DNA from: DASUAS01 sp963809795
GTDB taxonomy: Bacteria > Actinomycetota > Acidimicrobiia > IMCC26256 > DASPTH01
Direction: 5' to 3'
DNA: 48,424 nt
Assembly: GCA_963809795.1 (NCBI GenBank)
Contig: CAWELN010000017.1
Coordinates: 1 to 48,424 of the forward strand
Shown: one piece after another, positions 15,975 through 22,434 of the stretch
How positions within the stretch are numbered: position 1 is the first letter of the stretch
Layout of the letters: the number at the start of each line of letters is the position of its first letter
Position numbers and translations under genes: made by a program
The notes under the pieces: model-generated
What the model was told of the DNA's origin: nothing
Seen by the model: only the letters and a program-made list of their open reading frames with translations
The model's database searches: none

Positions 15975-17645
15975 TCAGACCGGTTCGAGCTCGTCGTCGT
16001 GGTAGCGGTCGCGGCACAACGACCGCTGCAGCTTGCCGGACGACGTCTTGGGCAGGGTGCCCGGCCGCACCAGCACCACGTCGACGGGTGGCACCCCCAC
16101 CGCGTCGCAGACCAGGTCGATGACCGAGTCGTGCACCAGGTGCAGGTCGTCGCTCTTGGTCTCGGCGACGACGACGATCGCCTCGCGGCCCCGGCGCCGG
16201 TCACTGCCGAATGCGATCACGTTGCCGGCCCGCACGCCGTCCACCGCCGCGGCCGCCCGCTCGACGTCCTCGGGGAACACGTTGCGCCCGCCGACGATGA
16301 TCATGTCCTTGAGTCGGCCGCACACGACGAGGCGGCCGTCCACGACGTAGGCGAGGTCCCCGGTGCGCAGCCACCCGTCGACGATGGCGGCCGCGGTCGC
16401 CTCCGGGTTGCGGTAGTACCCCGGGGTCACCGACGGCCCCCGCAGCTCCAGCTCGCCGACCTCACGCTCGCCGCGCGCCTGGCGGGTGCGGGGGTCGACG
16501 ATCCGAAGCTCGAAGCCGGGCAGCGGCCTTCCGAGGAACGCGAGCCGGCGGCCGGCGTCGCGGTCGACCGCCGGGACCGCCACGCGGTCGTGCTCCAGCG
16601 CGTGTCGATCCACGGTGTCGACGGTCATCCCCTCCCCGACCTCGGGGAAGGTCACGCCGAGGGTCGCCTCGGCCATGCCGAAGACGGGGTACGCGGCCCG
16701 GGCGTCGAAGCCGTGGGGACCCGCCGCCGCGCAGAAGGCCTCCACCGCGGTCGGGTCGACGGTCTCGGCACCGTTCAGGGCGAGTCGCCAGCTCGAGAGG
16801 TCGAGCCCACCGGCGCGCCGCAACGCGCGCGCCGCGAGTGCGTACGAGAAGTTCGGGCCGGCGGTGATCGTGCCCCGGTACTCGGAGATCCACTGCAACC
16901 AGTTCGCCGGCGCGGCGAGGAAGTCCTGGGGCGCGCCCAACACCAGCTCGAAGCCGGTGAGCATCGGCGTCATCAGCAGCCCGATGAGCCCCATGTCGTG
17001 GTACAGGGGCAACCACGACACCGCCCGGTCGGCTTCGCTGATGCCGGCGCCGGCGATGATGGCGTCGATGTTCGCCCCGACGCAACGGTCGGGGAGCATG
17101 ACGCCCTTGGGCGCGGCGGTCGAGCCGCTGGTGAACTGGAGGATGGTCAGCCGCTCGGGATCGTCCGGGGGCCGCCTCCACGCGCCGGCGCCGACGCGAG
17201 CGCCGTCGCGCACCAGCTCGTCGAGCAGCACGATGGGCGCCGACAGCCTCGACGGCGGGTCGAGGAACGGCGCGAGGTCGGGGTCGACGACCACGACCGC
17301 GGTGTCGGCGCTCGCGATCCGCCGGCGGGTCTGCTCGACGAACTCCTCGATCGAGCCCAGCCGCATGGGCAGCGGCAGGGCGACGACGGTGCCGCCGGCC
17401 AGGAAGGTCGCCTGGATGGTGGTGACGAGGGCCCGGGTCGTGGGGCCGAGGATCCCGACGTGCACCCCGGGGCCGACGCCCCGGGCCTGCAGGGCCGCGG
17501 CGATGCCCCGCGCCTCGTCGTGGAGTCGGGCCCACTCGACCGGGTCGGTGGCGCCGGCCCCACCCGCGGCCGAACCGACGAACGTGACGGTGCCCGACCG
17601 TTCCGCGGCGGTCTCGAGGCGCGAAACGACGGAGAGCATCGACAA
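15975..17645 (-). CDS. Fatty-acyl-AMP ligase (FadD32/FAAL-like)
   Basis: 556 residues of the ANL superfamily, activating a fatty acid as acyl-AMP for transfer to a carrier protein or CoA. The P-loop LQFTSGSTAAPKGVML is near residue 171, and SWLPLYHDMGLIGLLMTPML is a hallmark of FAALs rather than CoA ligases. YPVFGMAEATLG follows, with hinge CGRLKDMII and catalytic lysine in KTSSGKLQR at the C-terminus. TTG 17645 has AGGAG 5 nt upstream; ATG 17639 is an alternative. It is the last gene of a five-gene minus-strand run, 25 bp after the nitroreductase. No polyketide synthase or acyl carrier protein is adjacent. Confidence 0.87.
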   Translation of the reverse strand: MSMLSVVSRLETAAERSGTVTFVGSAAGGAGATDPVEWARLHDEARGIAAALQARGVGPGVHVGILGPTTRALVTTIQATFLAGGTVVALPLPMRLGSIEEFVEQTRRRIASADTAVVVVDPDLAPFLDPPSRLSAPIVLLDELVRDGARVGAGAWRRPPDDPERLTILQFTSGSTAAPKGVMLPDRCVGANIDAIIAGAGISEADRAVSWLPLYHDMGLIGLLMTPMLTGFELVLGAPQDFLAAPANWLQWISEYRGTITAGPNFSYALAARALRRAGGLDLSSWRLALNGAETVDPTAVEAFCAAAGPHGFDARAAYPVFGMAEATLGVTFPEVGEGMTVDTVDRHALEHDRVAVPAVDRDAGRRLAFLGRPLPGFELRIVDPRTRQARGEREVGELELRGPSVTPGYYRNPEATAAAIVDGWLRTGDLAYVVDGRLVVCGRLKDMIIVGGRNVFPEDVERAAAAVDGVRAGNVIAFGSDRRRGREAIVVVAETKSDDLHLVHDSVIDLVCDAVGVPPVDVVLVRPGTLPKTSSGKLQRSLCRDRYHDDELEPV

Positions 17646-17670
17646 TTCGACTCCTGCCGGGCGACCGGGG

Positions 17671-18321
17671 TTACTCCTGGGTCGCGCCCCAGGTGTCCCA
17701 GTAGGTGATGCCCTCGACCGGCGGGCGGGCGGCGGGCTTGAAGTCGCCGCCGGTCGTGTACGCCACCGGGATCAGCGCCACCTGGGTGAAGCCCTCGGGG
17801 ATGCCCAGCAGCTCGGCGGCCTCGGATTCCTTGGCGAGGTGCAGGGTGGTCCACACCGACCCGAGCCCGCGTGAGCGCAGGGCGAGCATGAAGCTCCAGA
17901 CCGCGGGGAGGATCGAACCGTAGAAGCTGGCGGCGCCGAAGTTCTCGGCGCCGTCGATCCGGCCCTCCACACACGGGATCACGTGGACCGGGACCTGGTC
18001 GAGGATGTTCAAGAGGTAGACGGCCGACTGGTACACCCGCCGGGTCTGCGGGTCCTCGGCCGTCTCGGCCTGCGACTCGAGGTACTGGCGGCCCATGGCG
18101 CCGTAGAGCTCCTTGAGCTGCGCCCGCTTCTCGGGATCGGTGACGACGAGCCAGTGCCACGTCTGGGAGTTGCTGCCGGTGGGCGATTGCACCGCGAGCC
18201 GGAGGCACTCGAGGATCACCTCGGGCTCCACCGGGCGCTGGAGATCGAGGCGCTTGCGGACGGCGCGTGTGGTCGCCAGCAGGTGATCGGTGACGGTCGT
18301 GTCCATGGGATGGTCGGCCAT
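17671..18321 (-). CDS. Nitroreductase family protein
   Basis: 216 residues of the FMN-dependent nitroreductase fold. TRAVRKRLDLQRPVEPEVIL at the N-terminus and SPTGSNSQTWHWLVVTDPEK (residues about 47-66) form the flavin-binding region. The C-terminal LGIPEGFTQVALIPVAYTTG is also typical. Substrate unknown; relatives reduce nitro compounds, quinones or enones. Start ATG 18321 (MADHPMD) could also be ATG 18306. It sits 18 bp after the receiver-like gene and 25 bp before the ligase, so it is probably co-transcribed with both. Confidence 0.85.
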   Translation of the reverse strand: MADHPMDTTVTDHLLATTRAVRKRLDLQRPVEPEVILECLRLAVQSPTGSNSQTWHWLVVTDPEKRAQLKELYGAMGRQYLESQAETAEDPQTRRVYQSAVYLLNILDQVPVHVIPCVEGRIDGAENFGAASFYGSILPAVWSFMLALRSRGLGSVWTTLHLAKESEAAELLGIPEGFTQVALIPVAYTTGGDFKPAARPPVEGITYWDTWGATQE

Positions 18322-18339
18322 CGGCGCAGTCTCGCAGAC

Positions 18340-18642
18340 TCAGGAGCGGATCGCCGCCGCCGGATCCTGGAAGAACCGGGAGCGGGGGAGCACCGTGTCG
18401 GCGCCGTCGCGTCCGGCCCGCTCGAGCACGTCGGTGTCGACGTGGGGACCGAAGGCGACGATGCGCGCGCCGGGCGCGGCGGCGCGCACCGCGGCCACCA
18501 CATCGGCGTGGCGGGCGAGATCGACGATCACCACGTCGGCACCCGCGCACTCCGCCGGGTCGGTCGTGAATTGCACGTCCGGGACCGCGCCCGACACCCG
18601 CGAGCGGTCCATGAGGTCGCCGACCATCGCCACGACCTTCAT
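18340..18642 (-). CDS. Small receiver-like protein of unknown function (100 aa)
   Basis: The alternating strand/helix pattern (MKVVAMVGDLMDRSRV, then ADVVIVDLARHADVVAAVR, GARIVAFGPHVDTDVLERAG, ADTVLPRSRFFQ) resembles a response-regulator receiver domain. The N-terminal acidic pair and a clear C-terminal lysine are not evident, so phosphorylation is unlikely. ATG 18642 has AAGGAG 8 nt upstream, supplied by the last unit of the 62-bp repeat. The gene lies between the repeat array and the nitroreductase gene. Confidence 0.7.
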   Translation of the reverse strand: MKVVAMVGDLMDRSRVSGAVPDVQFTTDPAECAGADVVIVDLARHADVVAAVRAAAPGARIVAFGPHVDTDVLERAGRDGADTVLPRSRFFQDPAAAIRS

Positions 18643-18644
18643 CC

Positions 18645-18876
18645 CTGCATCTCCTTCACTCTGGTCGATTCCGTTGCGGCGTCCCGGCCATCCGGCCACG
18701 CCTTCACTGCATCTCCTTCACTCTGGTCGATTCCGTTGCGGCGTCCCGGCCATCCGGCCACGCCTTCACTGCATCTCCTTCACTCTGGTCGATTCCGTTG
18801 CGGCGTCCCGGCCATCCGGCCACGCCTTCACTGCATCTCCTTCACTCTGGTCGATTCCGTTGCGGCGTCCCGGCGT
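18645..18876 (-). repeat. Tandem 62-bp repeat spanning the nhaA 3' end
   Basis: CTGCATCTCCTTCACTCTGG recurs at 18645, 18707, 18769 and 18831, giving three full 62-bp units and a partial fourth of about 45 bp. Read on the coding (minus) strand, every unit holds CGACCAGAGTGA AGGAGATGCAG: the nhaA stop codon, a Shine-Dalgarno sequence and ATG-CAG. The true nhaA stop (18842-18844) is in the first unit met by the ribosome. The Shine-Dalgarno that serves the next gene (ATG 18642) is in the last unit. Confidence 0.93.
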
Positions 18877-20065
18877 CGCGCAGCACGACCCGCAGGACCA
18901 CCGTTCCGATGAGGGCGGCGAGCGCGGACGCGGCCAGGACCCCGATCTTGGCGTCGTCGATGACCTGACCCCGGAAGGCCAGGTCGGTGATGAACAGCGA
19001 CACGGTGAAGCCGATGCCCCCCAGGATGGCCACGCCGAAGATGTGCGCGAGCCCGAGGTCGTCCGGGAGACGACCGATGCGGAGGCGCAGCGCGAGCACC
19101 GACGCGCCGGAGATGCCGACGAACTTGCCGACGACGAGGCCCGCCACGATGCCGATGGTCACCCGGCTGGCCAACGCGTGGTCGATCGCGTCGCCCGTGA
19201 GCACCACGCCGGCATTGGCGAGCGCGAACAGGGGCACGATCACGAAGCTCGAGACCGGGTGCAGGGCCGACTCGAGTCGCTCGAGCACCGGACGGCCGCG
19301 TCGGGGGAGCGCCGGCGTGAGCAGTCCCAACACCACGCCCGCGAGCGTGGGCTCGATGCCCGCCTCGTAGAGGCACAACCACAGGAGCGCGCCCGGGATG
19401 ACGTAGGCGAGCGGTCGGTCGATCCCGAGCCGCGACATCACGAGCACGAGCACCACGACCGCGACCCCGCCGAGCAGCCAGAGCGGCTCGACCCCGCTCG
19501 AGTAGAAGAGCGCGATCACGATGATGGCGCCGATGTCGTCGACGATGGCCAACGTCAGGAGGAAGACCTTCAGGCTGCTCGGCACCCGGGCGCCGAGGAT
19601 CGCCAGCACCCCGACCGCGAACGCGATGTCGGTCGCCATGGGGATCGCCCAACCGTCGAGGCCGGTGCCACCGAGGTTGAGCAGGACGTAGACGACGGCC
19701 GGCACCACCATGCCGCCGATCGCCGCGATGGCGGGCAACGCGGCACGGCTCGTCTCGCGCAGCTCGCCGGTCACCAGCTCGCGTTTGATCTCGAGCCCGA
19801 CCACGAAGAAGAAGATCGTCATCAGCGCGTCGTTCACCCAGTGCACGAGCGTCTCGGTGATCGCGAGGTCACCCGACCCGATGGTCAGGGTGCGTCCCCA
19901 CCAGCTCGCGTACCCGGTGGTGTCGGTGTTGGCCCAGATCAGCGCCGCGGCGGCGCCCAGCAGGAGGGCGATGCCACTCGCGGCCTCCAGCGAGACGAAG
20001 TCGGTGCCCATCGGCGGCGCCGCCTTGCCGAGGACGGGTATCCGGACGTGGCGGTGGTCGGGCAT
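18842..20065 (-). CDS. nhaA: Na+/H+ antiporter NhaA
   Basis: 407 residues with 11-12 membrane helices. It exports Na+ in exchange for H+ to regulate pH and sodium. FFFVVGLEIKRELVTGELR, MATDIAFAVGVLAIL and TLAIVDDIGAIIVIALFY are the NhaA signatures; the last holds the adjacent aspartates (about 175/176) equivalent to the ion-binding pair of E. coli NhaA. The C-terminal GVAILGGIGFTVSLFITDLA is also typical. It starts 13 bp after the FrhB-like gene, so the two are in one operon. Its final codons run into the 62-bp repeat. Confidence 0.94.
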   Translation of the reverse strand: MPDHRHVRIPVLGKAAPPMGTDFVSLEAASGIALLLGAAAALIWANTDTTGYASWWGRTLTIGSGDLAITETLVHWVNDALMTIFFFVVGLEIKRELVTGELRETSRAALPAIAAIGGMVVPAVVYVLLNLGGTGLDGWAIPMATDIAFAVGVLAILGARVPSSLKVFLLTLAIVDDIGAIIVIALFYSSGVEPLWLLGGVAVVVLVLVMSRLGIDRPLAYVIPGALLWLCLYEAGIEPTLAGVVLGLLTPALPRRGRPVLERLESALHPVSSFVIVPLFALANAGVVLTGDAIDHALASRVTIGIVAGLVVGKFVGISGASVLALRLRIGRLPDDLGLAHIFGVAILGGIGFTVSLFITDLAFRGQVIDDAKIGVLAASALAALIGTVVLRVVLRDAGTPQRNRPE

Positions 20066-20078
20066 CGCCGACCGTCGG

Positions 20079-21209
20079 TCAGGAGGGGGCGGGCGCGGGG
20101 AGCAGCCGCGGGGCGTCGATCGCGAACTCCGGCCAGCGCTTGCGCGACTTCGCCGAGAGCTTGTGCATCAGCGCGATGGCGCCGGGGTCGTCGTCGCCGG
20201 GACGGGTCTCGATCCATCCGTCGCGGATCATGCCGTCCATCAGGTCGCGACCGATCTCGGTACGCACGATGGTCAACGTCCAGTCGTTGAACTTGCCGAT
20301 GCCGCCGGTGGAGATGTCGGCGTGCTCGGCGGCGAAGTCCGGGCACATCTTGCAGCCCTCGCGCGTCCACGCATGGCACTCCTTGAGCGGCACCTCGTGG
20401 TAGTCACCGTTGTTCATCCAGATCTGGAAGACGCCCTTGATGTTCATCTTCTTCATCTCGGACTTCTTCAGGCCGTACTTGGCCTCGAACAGCTCTTCGA
20501 AGATGGCGTCGTCGAAGGTCTTGGAGCACAGGAGCCCGATGTTGAGGGCGAGCCGCCGGGCCACCTTCCCGGCCTTGCGCTGCTTCATCACCGGCGGCAC
20601 CGACGACTGGCAGCTCATGCCCACGAGGGCGATGCGCTCGGCGCCGCTCTCGATCGCGTCCAGGTACGCCATCGTGTTCGCCGAGTACGTGTAGCGGCTC
20701 CCGGCGGAGGCGATGATCTCGTCCTTCGTGCGGGCGACGCCCGGGATCGCCTTCCACGAGGTGCCATCGCCCTCCAGGTAGCTCACGAGGGCGGCGTCGA
20801 TCATGTCGTGCTCGAGCGCGTACAGCAGCAGGGCCGACACGAGGCCGCCGTCCTGGCCCACCTCCGCGAGCACCGGGTCGGTGGCACGGGCGAGCACGAT
20901 GTCCTTGAAGACGCCCGACGGCTCCTCGGCGTCGCGCGCGCGTCCGAACATGAACTCGTCGATGTCGGGCTCCCAGGCGCGGAAGCGGGGGCACGCACGC
21001 GTGCACGACGTGCAGCTCTTCTCGCCGTGGCTGCAGTTGTCGGGGCCCCACCCCTCCTCGAGCTGGAACGGCTTGTACACACCCTCGGTGTCCTTGTAGC
21101 CGAGCACGTCGTGAGGGCACGCGATGACACATCCGGCGCACCCGGTGCACAGCCCCGAGGTGACCACCTCGGAATAGAGGTGCTTCCAGCTCAGCTTCTC
21201 GGGCGGCAT
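20079..21209 (-). CDS. Coenzyme F420 hydrogenase/dehydrogenase beta-subunit family protein
   Basis: 376 residues of the FrhB/FpoF family, flavo-iron-sulfur proteins that pass electrons between F420 or another donor and a partner enzyme. The N-terminus has a ferredoxin-like CTGCAGCVIACP, with a second Cys cluster CSHGEKSCTSCTRACPRF (about residues 59-76). The FrhB N- and C-terminal domains follow, with DGGLVSALLLYALEHD and a Cys-containing WTREGCKMCPDFAAEHAD segment. ATG 21209 has no Shine-Dalgarno. First gene of the minus-strand operon. Actual electron partner and F420 use are inferred from family only. Confidence 0.88.
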   Translation of the reverse strand: MPPEKLSWKHLYSEVVTSGLCTGCAGCVIACPHDVLGYKDTEGVYKPFQLEEGWGPDNCSHGEKSCTSCTRACPRFRAWEPDIDEFMFGRARDAEEPSGVFKDIVLARATDPVLAEVGQDGGLVSALLLYALEHDMIDAALVSYLEGDGTSWKAIPGVARTKDEIIASAGSRYTYSANTMAYLDAIESGAERIALVGMSCQSSVPPVMKQRKAGKVARRLALNIGLLCSKTFDDAIFEELFEAKYGLKKSEMKKMNIKGVFQIWMNNGDYHEVPLKECHAWTREGCKMCPDFAAEHADISTGGIGKFNDWTLTIVRTEIGRDLMDGMIRDGWIETRPGDDDPGAIALMHKLSAKSRKRWPEFAIDAPRLLPAPAPS

Positions 21210-21285
21210 CCGACGAGTCTGGCACAAGGGCGCGGAAGGCCCCCAGGTCGCCGGCACCCGGACGGCACCCCCTACGCTCCCTGCG

Positions 21286-22059
21286 GTGACGTTCCCGCCC
21301 CCGGCTCCGCCGCCGTCGTCGCCGCTTCCGCCACCGCCTCCACCACCGCCGCAACCCGCCTCGGCAGCACCGGCCCGGTGGCGCGACCACCGGGTCCTGG
21401 TCCTCGCGCTCACCGTCTGCTTCGGGGTGATGCTGGTCTCGTCGGCGCTCCTCGCCGTCGCGCTCGCCAACCGGATCTCGGTGGTCCGTGACGTGCGGGG
21501 CGGGAACTTCACCGACATCCTGCAACGGGCTCAGGACGCGGACGACTACGTGAGCGCGGCGTCGTCGCTGTTCGTGCTGGTCCAGGTCGTGATCGTGGTG
21601 CTCTTCATCGTCTGGATGTTCCGGGCGGCCAAGAACAACGAGGCACTCGGTCGCCGCAACCCCCGCTTCGGTCCCGGGTGGTCCATCGGGAGCTGGTTCA
21701 TCCCGTTCGCCAACCTCGTGATCCCGGTGCTGATCGTGCAGGACCTCTGGCGAGGTGGTGATGCCTCGCGTCCCCGCGGCGACGCGCACTGGCGCAACGC
21801 GCCCGGATCGTGGCTGGTCGGCTGGTGGTGGGCCGCGTGGTTGGTCGCGCTGCTGCGCTTCTCGTACTCCGGTGCCGGCCTGCACGACAGCGGCTCGCTC
21901 GACGACATCGAGACGAGCAACACCGTGGCCCTGATCGGGGTCGTCGTCCTGGCGGTCGCGGCGGTGCTCGCGGTCCTGGTGGTGCGCAACCTGTCGCGCC
22001 GCCAGCTCGACGCGCTGCGCGTGCAGCGCGCGGCCTACGAGGCCGCGCCCGTGGCCTGA
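21286..22059 (+). CDS. DUF4328 domain-containing membrane protein
   Basis: 257 residues. A proline-rich cytoplasmic N-terminus of about 30 residues precedes four or more membrane helices. The DUF4328 core is visible as VWMFRAAKNNEALGRRNPRF, then GPGWSIGSWFIPFANLVIPV and QDLWRGGD. Function unknown; common in actinobacteria. GTG 21286 is 7 nt after TACGCT (21273-21278) without a Shine-Dalgarno, consistent with a leaderless mRNA. Divergent from the FrhB-like gene and convergent, 4 bp apart, with csoR. Confidence 0.88.
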   Translation: MTFPPPAPPPSSPLPPPPPPPPQPASAAPARWRDHRVLVLALTVCFGVMLVSSALLAVALANRISVVRDVRGGNFTDILQRAQDADDYVSAASSLFVLVQVVIVVLFIVWMFRAAKNNEALGRRNPRFGPGWSIGSWFIPFANLVIPVLIVQDLWRGGDASRPRGDAHWRNAPGSWLVGWWWAAWLVALLRFSYSGAGLHDSGSLDDIETSNTVALIGVVVLAVAAVLAVLVVRNLSRRQLDALRVQRAAYEAAPVA

Positions 22060-22063
22060 GCGC

Positions 22064-22351
22064 TCAGACCCGCAGCAGGCGCTCGACCGCCTGGACCGCC
22101 TCCTCGATCTTGGCGTCACCCTCGGCGGTGTCGGACGTGGCGGCGTCGCGCACGCAGTGGCGCACGTGCTCGTCGAGGAGGCCCAGCCCCACACCCTGCA
22201 GCGCCTTGGTCACCGACACGATCTGGGTGAGCACGTCGATGCAGTACTCGTCGTCGTCGATCATGCGCTGCAGGCCCCGCACCTGACCTTCGATGCGCCG
22301 TAGCCGCTTCCGGTAGTCGTCCTTCTCGAGGCTGTAGCCACGCACGGCCAT
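22064..22351 (-). CDS. csoR: CsoR-type copper-sensing repressor
   Basis: 95 residues, all-helical CsoR/RcnR-family repressor that leaves DNA on binding Cu(I). The C-H-C copper ligands fall at Cys37, His62 and Cys66 (EYCIDV and DEHVRHC), matching CsoR and not the nickel sensor RcnR. The basic RKRLRRIEGQVRGLQRMI region is the DNA-binding face. ATG 22351 has GGAGG 7 nt upstream; the longer frame to 22399 lacks a ribosome binding site. It is divergent from copA, and a CsoR-type operator lies between the genes, 57 bp from the csoR start. Confidence 0.92.
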   Translation of the reverse strand: MAVRGYSLEKDDYRKRLRRIEGQVRGLQRMIDDDEYCIDVLTQIVSVTKALQGVGLGLLDEHVRHCVRDAATSDTAEGDAKIEEAVQAVERLLRV

Positions 22352-22398
22352 GCCACGTCCTCCTGCGTCGATCCCGGGGTGAGCGGCGCTCGCACCCA

Positions 22399-22434
22399 TT
22401 GCGTGAAATACCCTAGGGGGGTATGCTACCGCGC
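22399..22434 (+). promoter_or_regulatory. copA promoter with CsoR operator in the spacer
   Basis: TTGCGT (22399-22404), a 17-bp spacer and TATGCT (22422-22427) form a promoter ending 7 nt before GTG 22435. ATACCCTAGGGGGGTAT (22408-22424), a G-tract-centred pseudo-palindrome of the CsoR type, fills the spacer and overlaps the -10. Bound repressor would therefore block RNA polymerase directly. The same site may also control csoR in the other direction. Confidence 0.75.

Noticed and set aside
18645..18876. Possible CRISPR array (regular 62-bp period)
   Set aside because: The whole unit is repeated with no variable spacers and there are no cas genes. It is a plain tandem repeat.
22423..22434. 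ATG 22423 as copA start
   Set aside because: It lies inside the operator and -10 element. GTG 22435 fits the promoter and still precedes the metal-binding domain.
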